Notes: generated from the letters alone by a model not told the origin. A stretch of 64,000 nucleotides of DNA from Solemya velum gill symbiont (GCF_000787395.1 NZ_JRAA01000002.1:620001-684000); one strand, 5' to 3'; counted from the stretch's first letter, positions 17,582 through 27,602 are shown. Made by a program: numbers and translations.

Positions 17582-17812
17582 TTACTCTTTCTCTGCCCAC
17601 TCACGAATCTTGCGCTTGAGCTTCTTCTCGACTTTTTCACCTATCTCATCCCACTCTTTGGAGGAGCCACTACCCTCTTCATCTTCCGACCACGCCTTTA
17701 GCCTCCGCATGACCTTTTTCTCAACTTTCTCTCCAATCTCGTCCCACTCTTTTTCGCGCTGCTTTTTCTCTGACGACTTGCAGTTAACGTGAGAACTGCC
17801 ACCCCAGATGCA
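17582..17812 (-). pseudogene. 3' fragment of a gene with tandem helical repeat, cut by the IS element
   Basis: The last ~76 codons of a minus-strand gene. The reading frame enters from the IS left end at 17812/17813, so the true 5' part is missing. The protein remainder is highly charged and holds two copies of a ~20-residue unit starting EWDEIGEKVEKK and ending in a Trp (RRLKAW, then RKIREW), linked by an acidic/Ser segment. DNA of the repeats is also similar. I recognise no family. The unit looks like an amphipathic helix. Confidence 0.6.
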
Positions 17813-17869
17813 TGATCCTCCCCCAATAAGTTGGTCCACCCTTATGATGAGTAAAACGGAGGACCGAAA

Positions 17870-18148
17870 ATGGGAATCAAACGACACAAACCGGAAGAAA
17901 TCGTCCAGAAACTGCGGCAAGTTGAAGTCCTGGTTGGACAAGGCACTGCCCGCATCGATGCGATCCGCGAAATTGGCATCACTGAGCAGACTTACTACCG
18001 CTGGCGCAAAAAGTACGGTGGGATGGGGATTGACCAGTTAAAAGAACTGAAACGGCTACAGAAGGAGAATGAACGTTTGCGCAAGGCCGTTTCTGATCTG
18101 ACACTGGATAAGCAGATTCTGTCGGAGGCTGCCAAGGGAAACTTCTGA
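17870..18148 (+). CDS. IS3-family transposase OrfA
   Basis: A 92-residue DNA-binding subunit: helix-turn-helix (residues 10-50, ITEQTYYRWRKKYGGM) and a leucine-zipper-like coil (LKRLQKENERLRKAVSDL). Near its end the slippery heptamer GGGAAAC (18136-18142) lies in the correct phase (GGA AAC) for -1 frameshifting, which would join it to OrfB and make the active OrfAB transposase. Confidence 0.95.
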   Translation: MGIKRHKPEEIVQKLRQVEVLVGQGTARIDAIREIGITEQTYYRWRKKYGGMGIDQLKELKRLQKENERLRKAVSDLTLDKQILSEAAKGNF

Positions 18149-18996
18149 GCCCCTCGCGTCGCAGGGCCTGTATCGAAAACGTTTGTTGCATGATGGCTGT
18201 TTCCGAGCGCAGGGCTTGCCGTGTACTCGGACAACATCGCTCAACCCAGCGCCGTATTCCACAGGGGCGTCGTGATGAAACACGACTTGTCGCTGATATG
18301 ATCGCTCTAGCAAGGGAGTATGGCCGTTATGGTTACCGTCGTATCGCCGCTCTCCTGAGAGAGGCAGGCTGGCAAGTTAACGACAAGCGTGTCGAGCGGT
18401 TATGGCGACAAGAGGGGCTGAAAATACCTGCCAAGCAGAAGCCGCGTGGCCGTTTATGGCTCAATGATGGCTCTTGTATCAGACTCCGTGCACAATACAG
18501 AAATCATGTCTGGTCCTACGACTTTGTCCACCATAGAACCGATGATGGCAGAGCCTTCCGGACATTGAACCTGATTGATGAATACAGTCGGGAATGTCTG
18601 GCAATCCGGGTGAAACGTAAGTTGAACTCAGCCGATGTCATTGATGTGCTGACTGACCTGTTCATTCTGCGTGGGGTACCGGCCTATATCCGTTCGGATA
18701 ACGGCCCCGAGTTTATTGCAGAAGCCGTGAGGAAGTGGATCGCTGCTGTCGGCGCTAAAACGGCATACATCGAACCAGGCTCACCTTGGGAGAACGGCTA
18801 CTGCGAGAGCTTCAATGCCCGGTTCAGGGATGAATTGCTCAATGGTGAGGTCTTTTACACGCTACACGAAGCGAAAGTGATCATTGAACAATGGAGAAAA
18901 CATTACAACACCAAGCGGCCACATAGCTCGCTGGGCTATCGCCCTCCAGCTCCTGAATCCATCATTCCACTGGAGCTGAAACCGGCGATGAACTAA
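18139..18996 (+). CDS. IS3-family transposase OrfB (DDE catalytic part)
   Basis: Catalytic rve-type integrase domain in the -1 frame relative to orfA. The frame is open through the slip site; the first ATG is at 18190 (268 aa if started there). HTH_21-like region (MIALAREYGRYGYRRIAALL) then DDE residues: Asp in WSYDFV, Asp in RSDNGPEF and Glu in ENGYCESF, ending with HSSLGYRPP typical of the family. It looks intact. The coordinates given include the frameshifted extension. Confidence 0.94.
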   Translation, partial: KLLSPSRRRACIENVCCMMAVSERRACRVLGQHRSTQRRIPQGRRDETRLVADMIALAREYGRYGYRRIAALLREAGWQVNDKRVERLWRQEGLKIPAKQKPRGRLWLNDGSCIRLRAQYRNHVWSYDFVHHRTDDGRAFRTLNLIDEYSRECLAIRVKRKLNSADVIDVLTDLFILRGVPAYIRSDNGPEFIAEAVRKWIAAVGAKTAYIEPGSPWENGYCESFNARFRDELLNGEVFYTLHEAKVIIEQWRKHYNTKRPHSSLGYRPPAPESIIPLELKPAMN

Positions 18997-19030
18997 CATT
19001 CAAACTGGACCACTTGTTGGGGGCAGGTCA

Positions 19031-19637
19031 GTCAGCCGATGAAGAAAATTTCGACCAACTTATTGCTGCCAGAAAGAACTTGGACGGCAGACTTGTCAGG
19101 GATCGACTTGATCCTTTAAGCAGAATCTCGGAAGTCTTTAAAGAACTCTCAAATAATAACGCGATCACTTCCATTGTAAGTAACTTATTTGATGGCGATT
19201 GCCATCTTTTTAAAGATAAACTTATTTACAAGCCACCTGGTACTACTGGCTACCTGCTCCATCAGGACTACACTCGATATTCCTTCACGGGAATTCCTGC
19301 ATCAGACATTCTCTCAGTTATGATTCCAATTGACCCGGCAACTGAACAGAGCGGCGCAATCACTATCTTTTCAGGTTATACAGACAAAATTCTTCCGGCA
19401 CCACCTGGTGATCCTTATGCAGCTGATCCCTCTGCCGTTAATTTAGATGAGGGAATTATGATCGAATTAGAGCCTGGTGATCTTTTGCTTTTCCATAGTG
19501 CTGCGCCTCACCTTAGCGGCCCTAATTTAACTCATCACCCAAGGCGTGCGGCATTTATAACGTACAATCATGGCAAGTATGGGCAGCAGTACAATCACTA
19601 TTACGCTGGTCGTGAGTCTACATATAGTAATGAATAA
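19031..19637 (+). pseudogene. PhyH-like Fe(II)/2-oxoglutarate dioxygenase, 5' end removed by the IS
   Basis: About 201 codons of a phytanoyl-CoA-dioxygenase-family protein. The iron-binding HxD is seen in LLHQDYTRY, and the distal His and Arg in FHSAAPHLSGPN / HHPRRAAFITY. The N-terminal part that should precede HxD by ~100-150 residues is cut at the IS border (19030/19031). The frame continues a few codons into the IS end, so a fusion could be translated from a TTG there, but no good ribosome site is present. It overlaps the next gene by 8 nt, as in an operon. A+T-rich compared with the surrounding genome. Confidence 0.75.
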
Positions 19638-20223
19638 ACTTCCTTTAAATCCGATCACGCTACATGGGAAAATTAGTGTATTGCAACCAATGGAATCATG
19701 TCACCACGATGTTCTGTTTTCTGCAATCAGAAACCCGGAAATGCAGCGATATTTATTATTACCACTTGATGAAGAACGAACTTATACAGAGTGGTTTGAC
19801 AACGCACTAAGCGAAATGAACCAAGGCGAATCTCTTGCCTTCGTAATTCGTGATATTGGTGAAGGCAATATTGTCGGGTGTACTCGCCTGATGAATTACA
19901 ACACAATTCATTCAAGTGTCGAAATAGGCTGGACTATGATAGCTCTTGAATGTTGGAGAAAAGGTTATTCGAGGGAGAGTAAGTTACTTCTTCTATCTCA
20001 TGCTTTCGAGCAATTACAGATAATGAGAGTTCAAATCACCACTGACATTAACAATAGTGCAAACATGCAGCTTCTTGAGTCATTAGGCGCACATCTGGAT
20101 GGCATTCTGAGGAAAGAGCGCAGGTTACCTAACGGAACTTTCAGGGATTCTGCATATTTCAGTGTGTTAGCTGAAGAGTGGCCTAGTATCAAAATTAATA
20201 ATTCTGATTGTTTTACAGTGTAA
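19630..20223 (+). CDS. GNAT family N-acetyltransferase (RimJ/RimL-like)
   Basis: A 197-residue acetyltransferase of the RimJ/RimL subtype (Acetyltransf_3). Visible features: FVIRDIGEGNIVGCTRLMNY (beta2-beta3), VEIGWTMIALECWRKGYSRES (beta4 with the acetyl-CoA loop, WRKGYSRES replacing the usual RGxGxG/A), ITTDINNSANMQLLESLGAHL (Asn-Ser-Ala helix) and a C-terminal strand. Substrate unknown. Start overlaps the PhyH-like gene by 8 nt. Base composition is A+T-rich like that gene, suggesting a shared foreign origin. Confidence 0.87.
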   Translation: MNKLPLNPITLHGKISVLQPMESCHHDVLFSAIRNPEMQRYLLLPLDEERTYTEWFDNALSEMNQGESLAFVIRDIGEGNIVGCTRLMNYNTIHSSVEIGWTMIALECWRKGYSRESKLLLLSHAFEQLQIMRVQITTDINNSANMQLLESLGAHLDGILRKERRLPNGTFRDSAYFSVLAEEWPSIKINNSDCFTV

Positions 20224-20431
20224 TGACATTTACCTGTGACGAATGTATTGTTTTTGAAGGATAACTACCTGCCCTTCCCATTAGGCTGGATGTCCGCTTT
20301 TGGCCGGAAGTAGACAATTGGCAGGAACTTCTGAACCGACAAGAATGAACGATCACTAACGAACCAATGCGGACGCATAAGTTGCTTTGATCCGTTCTAT
20401 TGATCCGTTGCATTGGTTCTCAGATACTGCA

Positions 20432-21259
20432 TCAATGAGACATTATCACTGGAACCAGCATGCTCGACAGCAATGTTTTGGTAACACCGCCAAAAATCTT
20501 TTGCTGCAGACTTGGCGTTCCATAACCGCCCATCACCAGTAAATCGATATCATTTTCAGCAATTGCATTTTCAATGACGACGGCGACGTCCGATGTGCCT
20601 GCATAGACCCGCTTCAAGGAGACATTCACGCCATGGTGCTGCAAATGTTCCACCAGGTGATCTGCCAGTACCTCTCCCTTGGCTACTTTTTTCACTTCTG
20701 TTCTGACCACGAGAATGCTGATTTCGTCGATCTCTTTCAGTATCGGCAAGGCATCGTGAACGGCACGGGTCACTGATGGTGTGCCATCATAGGCAATCAT
20801 CGCTTTACGGCATGGAACGCGATGCGCACCGATGTAGGGCATGAAAAAAACCGGGCGACCTGATAACAGCAAAACCTGCTCACCCAACTCCTGCTGCATG
20901 CTTGCATGAGGACTAGCCGGGTTGGCCTGGCGCAAGACGACCAGGTCAAAATTGCGTGCAAACTGGGCAACTTTTTTTACAGCCACCGCTGTTTTTTCAG
21001 AAATTGTGCGGCTGTCAGACTCAATTTTGTACTCTTTTGCCAACGCAATAAACGCAGCAATACGCTCTTCCGCTGCCTCTTTCGCCATCACACTACGCAC
21101 TGTAGGATCTTTCACCCGGATGCCCGGGGGCACGATTGTATTGAGCGTGACAGCAGTGACTCGGGCACCTTGGCTTGCCGCCATTTGCAAGACTGTCGTT
21201 GTGCGCTCATGATTTGATTTGCCGTCATCCAGATACAGCAGAATATCCCTGTAGCTCAT
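20432..21259 (-). CDS. Tandem-domain universal stress protein (UspA family)
   Basis: A 275-residue protein with two Usp domains. The first (residues 1 to ~145) begins YRDILLYLDDG and lacks a clean ATP-binding tail. The second (about 150-275) has AMIAYDGTPSVTRAV and ends with MGGYGTPSLQQKIFGGVTKT, the G-x2-G-x9-G-(S/T)-like nucleotide motif. Cytoplasmic. The stand-alone gene lies between a 208-nt spacer and the tRNA-Glu region. The specific stress is unknown. Confidence 0.9.
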   Translation of the reverse strand: MSYRDILLYLDDGKSNHERTTTVLQMAASQGARVTAVTLNTIVPPGIRVKDPTVRSVMAKEAAEERIAAFIALAKEYKIESDSRTISEKTAVAVKKVAQFARNFDLVVLRQANPASPHASMQQELGEQVLLLSGRPVFFMPYIGAHRVPCRKAMIAYDGTPSVTRAVHDALPILKEIDEISILVVRTEVKKVAKGEVLADHLVEHLQHHGVNVSLKRVYAGTSDVAVVIENAIAENDIDLLVMGGYGTPSLQQKIFGGVTKTLLSSMLVPVIMSH

Positions 21260-21414
21260 AATGTCTCCCAGCCTGACCGTGGAATTCCGGCAATCACCAC
21301 GCCATGTGATGATTCCCGGTGAAAACCGGATTATAAAGTGCCCATTCCATAATGGACAGGATCAAGTCGCTACCTAGTAGCAGACAGGTTATGACCACGA
21401 ATTGATTACTGGCA

Positions 21415-21446
21415 TAAAAAAACCGCTTACGTTTCCGTAAGCGGTT
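21415..21446 (-). terminator. Terminator downstream of tRNA-Glu
   Basis: Ten-bp stem (AACCGCTTAC/GTAAGCGGTT) with a 6-nt loop followed on the minus strand by a T-run. It ends the minus-strand transcript carrying the two tRNAs. Confidence 0.92.
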
Positions 21447-21454
21447 GATCTATA

Positions 21455-21530
21455 TGGCGTCCCCTAGGGGTTTCGAACCCCTGTTACCGCCGTGAAAGGG
21501 CGGTGTCCTAGGCCTCTAGACGAAGGGGAC
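21455..21530 (-). tRNA. tRNA-Glu (anticodon TTC)
   Basis: 76-nt cloverleaf with acceptor GTCCCCT/AGGGGAC, anticodon arm CCGCC-CTTTCAC-GGCGG (anticodon TTC), T-loop GGTTCGAACCCC and encoded 3' CCA. Discriminator base G. Confidence 0.97.
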
Positions 21531-21534
21531 AAAG

Positions 21535-21726
21535 CTAGTTGTCCGGTCTGCTCAGCTGGGTAGCTGTCAGACCTCCAAGTGTCAGTACAAATCCGACCGG
21601 GATAATAGAGAGCAATGTAATTGCCTCGTCATCCTGATCTAACAGTAGCAATGTAAAACCTGCTACCAGTCCGATCGCAATCAGGAGAATCCCGATCACT
21701 GTTGCGACAGTTCCAGCGCGGTGCAT
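21535..21726 (-). CDS. Small two-helix membrane protein between tRNA genes
   Basis: A 63-residue protein almost entirely made of two hydrophobic helices (about residues 6-27 and 38-55) joined by an acidic turn (LDQDDEAITLL). The ATG at 21726 begins a compact membrane protein; longer in-frame starts run into tRNA-Ala and are unlikely. It lies between tRNA-Ala and tRNA-Glu in the same orientation. I do not recognise the family; coding potential is plausible but unproven. Confidence 0.55.
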   Translation of the reverse strand: MHRAGTVATVIGILLIAIGLVAGFTLLLLDQDDEAITLLSIIPVGFVLTLGGLTATQLSRPDN

Positions 21727-21771
21727 TGTACCTGTTTCACCCCGGGAATCAAGCAATTCCCGACAAAAATT

Positions 21772-21847
21772 TGGTGGAGCTAAGCGGGATCGAACCGCTG
21801 ACCTCAACACTGCCAGTGTTGCGCTCTCCCAGCTGAGCTATAGCCCC
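21772..21847 (-). tRNA. tRNA-Ala (anticodon GGC)
   Basis: 76-nt cloverleaf: acceptor GGGGCTA/TAGCTCC, anticodon arm CAACA-CTGGCAG-TGTTG (anticodon GGC), T-arm GCGGTTCGATCCCGC, encoded CCA. Confidence 0.97.
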
Positions 21848-21918
21848 GGGAAGCCGCATATTATCGACACTTGACCTGTCCGTGTCAATGACTTGGGGGC
21901 TTTTTTTATTGCCCGGGC

Positions 21919-22398
21919 TCAGGGCTCGTAACGTACCTCGACAACCTCGAACTCACGCGTACCGCCGGGGGCATTCACCTCGACACTGTCATCCACTTCT
22001 TTACCGATGAAAGCACGCGCAATAGGTGAATTGACTGAGATCAGGCCGGTTTCAATATCCGCCTCATCCTCGCCAACGATCTTGTAGGTAATCTCTTCAT
22101 CCATCGCGACATCATAGACAACGACAGTGGCACCAAAAATGACACGGCCTCCGGCATCCATTTCGGTGACATCGATAATCTGCGCATGTGAGAGCTTGCC
22201 CTCGATGTCCTTGATACGACCCTCGATAAAGCTCTGTTGCTCACGTGCTGCGTGGTACTCGGCATTCTCCTTAAGATCACCGTGCTCACGCGCCTCGGAA
22301 ATCGCCTGGATCACCGCCGGACGCTTGATTGTTTTAAGAACTGTCAGTTCCTCGCGCAGCTTTTCAGCTCCGCGTACTGTCAATGGTACCTTGCTCAT
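21919..22398 (-). CDS. greA: Transcription elongation factor GreA
   Basis: 159-residue GreA: an N-terminal antiparallel coiled coil (residues 1-75) carrying the acidic tip segment [18 protein letters not shown], and a C-terminal FKBP-like domain (ending in [18 protein letters not shown]) that binds RNA polymerase. It rescues backtracked polymerase by stimulating transcript cleavage. It lies 18 nt downstream of carB, the common carAB-greA order in gammaproteobacteria. Confidence 0.97.
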   Translation of the reverse strand: MSKVPLTVRGAEKLREELTVLKTIKRPAVIQAISEAREHGDLKENAEYHAAREQQSFIEGRIKDIEGKLSHAQIIDVTEMDAGGRVIFGATVVVYDVAMDEEITYKIVGEDEADIETGLISVNSPIARAFIGKEVDDSVEVNAPGGTREFEVVEVRYEP

Positions 22399-22416
22399 AC
22401 TCTTCTCTTTCCCAGC

Positions 22417-25400
22417 TCAGCTGACTGATGCGTGTAATTCACGCAAGGTGCTGACCGTCATTTCCTGCTTGTGCTGCAATGCCATGCAAATGGCCTCGCC
22501 ACCGGATATCGTCGTTGTATAGGCAACCTTGCGCTGCAGGGCGGAACGCCTGATTTCAGCAGAGTCTTCAATCGCCTGCTTGCCCTCGGTGGTATTGATG
22601 ATCAGATCGATCTCGTCGTTCTTGATCAGGTCAACAATGTGCGGACGCCCCTCGGCCACCTTGTTGACACCTCTACATTCGATACCGGCCTCCCTGATGG
22701 TACGCGCAGTACCATGGGTAGCAAGAATCTCGAATCCGAGATCTATCAGGTCACGTGCAATCTTTGCTGCACGTGGGCGGTCATTGTCACGTACGCTCAG
22801 GAAAGCGCGGCCATCAGTCGGCAGTTCCATGCCGGAACCTGATTCAGCCTTTGCATAGGCCTCGCCAAAAGTTTGACCTGTACCCATGACTTCACCGGTT
22901 GATTTCATCTCCGGGCCAAGCATGGTGTCGACAGCAGGGAATTTCACGAACGGAAAGACAGCTTCCTTGACCGCATAGTAGTCAGGGATGCGCTCTTCAA
23001 GCATACCCTGCTCCTGCAGCGAAACACCCGCCATACAGCGTGCCGCAATTTTTGCCAGTTGCAGTCCGGTCGCCTTGGAAACAAAAGGTACTGTACGTGA
23101 TGCGCGTGGATTCACTTCAAGGATGTAGATATCATCACCCTTGATCGCGAACTGGGCGTTCATCAGCCCAACGACGTTCATCTCGATCGCCATGGCACGC
23201 ATCTGTTCGCGCAAACGATCCTGAATCTCATTTGAAAGCGTATAAGGTGGCAGTGAACATGCAGAGTCACCGGAGTGCACACCTGCCTGTTCGATATGCT
23301 CCATAATTCCGCCTATCAGAACATCCTTGCCGTCACAGATGGCATCAACATCGACCTCGATAGCGTCATCAAGAAAACGGTCCAGCAGTACCGGTGAATC
23401 GTTCGAGACAGAGACTGCCTCTCTCATGTAGCGGCGCAGGTCATCCTCTCCATAGACGATCTCCATGGCGCGGCCACCGAGTACATATGAAGGACGTACG
23501 ACCAACGGGTAACCGATCTCTTCTGCCAGTACAACAGCCTGCTCGGTTTCCGAGGCAGTGCGGTTGGGCGGCTGCTTGAGAGCCAGCTTGTCGACCATTT
23601 TCTGGAAACGCTCACGATCTTCCGCGGCATCGATAGCATCAGGACTGGTGCCGATAATTTTTGCACCTGCCTGTTCGAGCGCCTCGGCCAGCTTCAGCGG
23701 CGTCTGACCGCCGTACTGAACGATAACGCCTTCAGGCTGCTCCTTGTCGATGATCTCGAGCGTATCCTCGAGCGTCAGTGGATCAAAATAGAGACGGTCC
23801 GAGGTGTCATAGTCGGTTGAAACAGTTTCAGGGTTACAGTTGACCATGATGGTCTCGTAACCATCCTCGCGCATCGCAAATGCCGCATGCACGCAACAGT
23901 AGTCGAACTCGATTCCCTGGCCGATACGGTTAGGTCCACCGCCGAGCACCATGATTTTCTTCTTGTCCGATACATCAGCCTCACACTCCTCCTCGTAGGT
24001 GGAGTACATATAGGCGGTATTGGAAGCAAACTCTGCGGCACAGGTGTCCACACGCTTGTAGACAGGACGGATATTGAGTGCCTGGCGCTTCTTGCGAACC
24101 TCGCTCTCCCTGACATTAAGCAGGTCAGCGATACGTGCGTCTGCAAAACCCTTGCGCTTGAGGTTGAACATGGTACCTGCATCCAGTGCACCCAGGCTTG
24201 AAGCTGCAATCTCAATCTCGCTCTTGATGATGTCCTCGATCTGTACCAGGAACCATGGGTCAATCTTGGTGATATCGAAGACTTCTTCAAGCGTCATGCC
24301 GCGACGGAAAGCGTCACCGACATACCAGAGTCGCTCAGGACCAGGCTGGCGCATCTCGTTTTGCAGTTTCTTGAAATTCTCCTTGGTGCCGTCATCGGGA
24401 TGAATCTCGTCAAATCCGTTCTTGCCTGTCTCAAGGCCACGCAGTGCTTTCTGCAATGACTCCTGCAGGGTACGGCCAATTGCCATCACCTCACCCACTG
24501 ATTTCATCTGCGTGGTCAGGCGTGCATCGGCTTTGGGGAATTTTTCAAATGCAAAACGTGGAATCTTTGTAACGACATAGTCGATTGACGGCTCGAAAGA
24601 TGCCGGTGTGACACCACCGGTAATCTCGTTACGCAGCTCGTCGAGCGTATAGCCGACAGCCAGCTTGGCTGCCACCTTGGCAATCGGAAAACCGGTCGCT
24701 TTTGATGCCAGTGCAGATGAACGCGATACACGCGGATTCATCTCGATGATAATCATGCGCCCGTTATCAGGGTTGATCGAGAACTGTACGTTCGAACCAC
24801 CAGTGTCGACTCCAATCTCGCGCAGTACCGCAATCGATGCGTCACGCATGATCTGGTACTCCTTGTCGGTCAACGTCTGTGACGGCGCTACTGTTATCGA
24901 GTCGCCTGTGTGCACACCCATTGGATCAAGGTTCTCAATCGAGCAGACGATGATGCAGTTGTCGTTGCTGTCACGTACAACTTCCATCTCGTACTCTTTC
25001 CAGCCGACAATCGACTCTTCAATCAGCAGTTCGCTGGTTGGCGAAAGATCGAGACCGCGCTTGCAGATCTCCTCGAACTCTTCCTTGTTGTAGGCGATAC
25101 CACCGCCGCTGCCACCCATGGTGAACGAGGGACGAATGATGGTCGGGAAACCGATTGCAACCTGCACCTGGAATGCCTCTTCCATGCTGTGTGCAATCGC
25201 GGAACGCGGCATATCGAGACCGATTTTCTTCATTGCCTGGCGAAACAGGTCACGATCCTCGGCCTTGTCGATCGCTTCACGCGAGGCACCGATCATCTCG
25301 ACATCAAATTTTTTCAGCACACCTTCTCGCACAAGATCGAGCGCACAGTTGAGTGCAGTCTGCCCACCCATGGTCGGCAGCAGCGCCTGCGGACGCTCCT

Positions 25401-25638
25401 TCTCGATAATCTTTTCAACTGTCTGCCAGTTGATCGGCTCGATATAGACAACGTCGGCCGTGTCCGGGTCGGTCATAATGGTTGCCGGGTTTGAATTAAC
25501 CAGCACCACGCGGTAACCCTCTTCACGCAACGCCTTACACGCCTGCGCTCCCGAATAATCGAACTCGCAGGCCTGACCGATTACGATCGGACCGGCGCCG
25601 ATAATGAGGATTGTCTCTATATCTGTACGTTTAGGCAT
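22417..25638 (-). CDS. carB: Carbamoyl-phosphate synthase large subunit
   Basis: 1073-residue ammonia-dependent catalytic subunit supplying carbamoyl phosphate for arginine and pyrimidines. Two homologous ATP-grasp halves are visible ([20 protein letters not shown] at the start; [20 protein letters not shown] near residue 560) plus the C-terminal MGS-like allosteric domain with [16 protein letters not shown]. Full length and apparently intact. A small YdcH-like gene is inserted between it and carA. Confidence 0.98.
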   Translation of the reverse strand: MPKRTDIETILIIGAGPIVIGQACEFDYSGAQACKALREEGYRVVLVNSNPATIMTDPDTADVVYIEPINWQTVEKIIEKERPQALLPTMGGQTALNCALDLVREGVLKKFDVEMIGASREAIDKAEDRDLFRQAMKKIGLDMPRSAIAHSMEEAFQVQVAIGFPTIIRPSFTMGGSGGGIAYNKEEFEEICKRGLDLSPTSELLIEESIVGWKEYEMEVVRDSNDNCIIVCSIENLDPMGVHTGDSITVAPSQTLTDKEYQIMRDASIAVLREIGVDTGGSNVQFSINPDNGRMIIIEMNPRVSRSSALASKATGFPIAKVAAKLAVGYTLDELRNEITGGVTPASFEPSIDYVVTKIPRFAFEKFPKADARLTTQMKSVGEVMAIGRTLQESLQKALRGLETGKNGFDEIHPDDGTKENFKKLQNEMRQPGPERLWYVGDAFRRGMTLEEVFDITKIDPWFLVQIEDIIKSEIEIAASSLGALDAGTMFNLKRKGFADARIADLLNVRESEVRKKRQALNIRPVYKRVDTCAAEFASNTAYMYSTYEEECEADVSDKKKIMVLGGGPNRIGQGIEFDYCCVHAAFAMREDGYETIMVNCNPETVSTDYDTSDRLYFDPLTLEDTLEIIDKEQPEGVIVQYGGQTPLKLAEALEQAGAKIIGTSPDAIDAAEDRERFQKMVDKLALKQPPNRTASETEQAVVLAEEIGYPLVVRPSYVLGGRAMEIVYGEDDLRRYMREAVSVSNDSPVLLDRFLDDAIEVDVDAICDGKDVLIGGIMEHIEQAGVHSGDSACSLPPYTLSNEIQDRLREQMRAMAIEMNVVGLMNAQFAIKGDDIYILEVNPRASRTVPFVSKATGLQLAKIAARCMAGVSLQEQGMLEERIPDYYAVKEAVFPFVKFPAVDTMLGPEMKSTGEVMGTGQTFGEAYAKAESGSGMELPTDGRAFLSVRDNDRPRAAKIARDLIDLGFEILATHGTARTIREAGIECRGVNKVAEGRPHIVDLIKNDEIDLIINTTEGKQAIEDSAEIRRSALQRKVAYTTTISGGEAICMALQHKQEMTVSTLRELHASVS

Positions 25639-25646
25639 GGAAGTGA

Positions 25647-25886
25647 TCAGGCCTCGTGGAGCTTATGAAAAATCTCGTCTTTAAGTGCGAGACGCTCTTT
25701 TTTGAGCTGCTCGACAACTTCATCGCTGGTTGGCTCGCTGCCGTCTTCCATGCGATAGACCTGCTTGTCCAGCTCTTCATACTTCTCCATCAGTGATGAA
25801 AAGTAGTTATCACTCATCTTCAGCTTGTGCAGCTGTTCATGATATTCCGGAAACTCGGTAACAAGGGGGTGATGTGAAAGTGGCAC
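25647..25886 (-). CDS. YdcH (DUF465) family small protein
   Basis: A 79-residue protein with a two-helix, highly charged composition. [28 protein letters not shown] matches the DUF465/YdcH start (given here as [18 protein letters not shown]), followed by [14 protein letters not shown] and [12 protein letters not shown]. Function unknown in all members. Here it lies between carA and carB, 8 nt before carB, which is not the usual place. Confidence 0.85.
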   Translation of the reverse strand: MPLSHHPLVTEFPEYHEQLHKLKMSDNYFSSLMEKYEELDKQVYRMEDGSEPTSDEVVEQLKKERLALKDEIFHKLHEA

Positions 25887-25915
25887 TTGCGTACTCCTGG
25901 ATAACTTGGATTAAT

Positions 25916-27046
25916 TTATTTCTGCGACATCAGTTCGATGAAGTGATCGAAAACCGGCGCAACATCGTGCGGACCCGGGCTCGCTTCCGGATGCCCCTGA
26001 AAACTGAAGGCGGGCTTGTCGGTACGATGAATACCCTGCAGCGAACCGTCGAACAGCGACTTGTGCGTGGCACGAACATTCTCAGGCAGGCTCGATTCGT
26101 CAACCGCAAAGCCGTGGTTCTGGCTTGAGATCATCACAACGCCCTTGTCGAGATCCTGTACCGGGTGGTTTGCACCATGGTGCCCGAACTTCATCTTGAC
26201 TGTCTTTGCGCCGCTGGCAAGCCCAAGCAGCTGATGACCGAGGCAGATACCGAATATCGGCTTGTCGGTTTCCAGCAACTCCCTGATTGCTTCAATCGCA
26301 TAAACACATGGCTCCGGATCGCCCGGACCATTGGAGAGAAAAATACCGTCTGGAGACAGGGCCAGCACATCGGCAGCCGGTGTCTGTGCCGGTACCACGG
26401 TGACGCGGCAGCCGCGCTCGACCAGCATGCGCAGAATATTGCGTTTCACACCATAGTCGTATGCGACCACGTGGTAGTCCTGCTGCTGTGGATCGATAGC
26501 CTGGTGACCATTTTCAAGTGACCAGGTGGTCTCGTTCCAGTTGTAGATATCGCTGGTCGTCACTTCCTTTGCGAGATCCATGCCCTTGAGACCGGGAAAA
26601 TCCTTCGCCTGTGCCAGCGCTTCCTCTTCAGTGAGCGCGTCACCAACCGAGAGGCAGCCGCTCTGAGCGCCTTTTTCACGCAGAATTCGTGTCAGTCGGC
26701 GCGTATCGATATTGGCAATGCCGACCACACCGTTATTCGCAAGGTAGTCCTGCAGGGACTCCTGGTTACGCCAGTTGCTCGCCAGAAGCGGCAGATCTCG
26801 GATGATCAGCCCGGCAGCATGAATGCTTTCAGACTCCTCATCTTCCGGCGTGGTGCCAGTATTACCGATATGTGGATAAGTCAGCGTCACCAGTTGGCGG
26901 CTGTAAGAGGGATCGGTAAGTATCTCCTGATAGCCGGTCATCGCCGTATTGAAGACAACTTCACCAACAGAATAGCCATCTGCACCGATGGCTTCGCCTC
27001 GAAAGATGCTGCCATCTTCCAGAACCAGAATTGCCGGTTTACTCAC
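25916..27046 (-). CDS. carA: Carbamoyl-phosphate synthase small subunit
   Basis: 376-residue glutaminase subunit. The N-terminal domain begins [19 protein letters not shown]; the class-I amidotransferase domain has catalytic Cys in [13 protein letters not shown] and His/Glu in [11 protein letters not shown]. The GTG at 27046 is chosen because GGGAGG lies 4 nt before it and it starts the conserved sequence; a TTG four codons upstream overlaps that ribosome site. Confidence 0.97.
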   Translation of the reverse strand: MSKPAILVLEDGSIFRGEAIGADGYSVGEVVFNTAMTGYQEILTDPSYSRQLVTLTYPHIGNTGTTPEDEESESIHAAGLIIRDLPLLASNWRNQESLQDYLANNGVVGIANIDTRRLTRILREKGAQSGCLSVGDALTEEEALAQAKDFPGLKGMDLAKEVTTSDIYNWNETTWSLENGHQAIDPQQQDYHVVAYDYGVKRNILRMLVERGCRVTVVPAQTPAADVLALSPDGIFLSNGPGDPEPCVYAIEAIRELLETDKPIFGICLGHQLLGLASGAKTVKMKFGHHGANHPVQDLDKGVVMISSQNHGFAVDESSLPENVRATHKSLFDGSLQGIHRTDKPAFSFQGHPEASPGPHDVAPVFDHFIELMSQK

Positions 27047-27161
27047 CGCGCCTCCCAATAGTCACGCATAAATTTCAGACATGGAAAAAGCGGGATACGC
27101 AAATTGCTTGATCCCGCTAAAACCATGTAACAGATCATGCATATTGTATGTTAGAAAGGCC

Positions 27162-27602
27162 TCATCGGGCAAGATTCTGTCGTGTCCAGGAGACAATTTG
27201 TGCGCTTTCCATCGCTCCCGGCTGGCGAGCCACTTCCCTGCCGCCCTTAAAAAGAGCCAGTGTGGGAATACTCCGGATGCCAAGCTGCGCGCCAAGCTGC
27301 TGATTTTCTTCTGTATTCACTTTCAAAAGCCGTACTGACGGAGCCAGTTGGGCAGCAGCTGCCTCAAACATCGGTGCCATCATCTTGCATGGGCCACACC
27401 AGGGGGCCCAGAAGTCGACCAGCAGCGGAATATCGCTGCGTTGCACAAATTTATTGAAATCGGCGCCGCTAACTTCCACCGGGGAGCCGTCGGTTAAAGG
27501 TGAACGGCACTTGCCGCAGTTCGGGGAATCTCCAAGACGTGCGGCAGGAATACGGTTGACTCCGTGGCACGAAGGACAAACAAGATGAAACATATCGGAC
27601 AT
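27162..27602 (-). CDS. trxC: Thioredoxin 2 (zinc-binding)
   Basis: 146-residue TrxC-type thioredoxin: an N-terminal zinc region with CPSC and CGKC, then the thioredoxin fold with active site FWAPWCGPCKMMAP and cis-proline IRSIPTLALFKGG. It reduces cytoplasmic disulfides, notably under oxidative stress. The ATG at 27602 is preferred over a TTG two codons upstream. It is divergent from the DUF302 gene and shares the intergenic FNR box region. Confidence 0.95.
   Translation of the reverse strand: MSDMFHLVCPSCHGVNRIPAARLGDSPNCGKCRSPLTDGSPVEVSGADFNKFVQRSDIPLLVDFWAPWCGPCKMMAPMFEAAAAQLAPSVRLLKVNTEENQQLGAQLGIRSIPTLALFKGGREVARQPGAMESAQIVSWTRQNLAR

Larger units (their letters stand above)
17813..19030 (+). 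mobile_element. IS3-family insertion sequence, copy 1 (1218 bp)
   Basis: The left end TGATCCTCCCCCAATAAGT and the reverse complement of the right end (TGACCTGCCCCCAACAAGT) form imperfect terminal inverted repeats with TGA/TCA tips. It carries orfA and orfB with a -1 frameshift heptamer. The copy at 59637-60854 appears identical over the full 1218 bp, so transposition or recombination was recent. The flanks (TGCA left, GTCA right) show no 3- or 4-bp target duplication. Genes on both sides are truncated, which suggests deletion or recombination after insertion. Confidence 0.95.

Noticed and set aside
22127-25494. Several long plus-strand frames opposite carB and greA
   Set aside because: Shadows of strongly conserved minus-strand genes; no ribosome sites.
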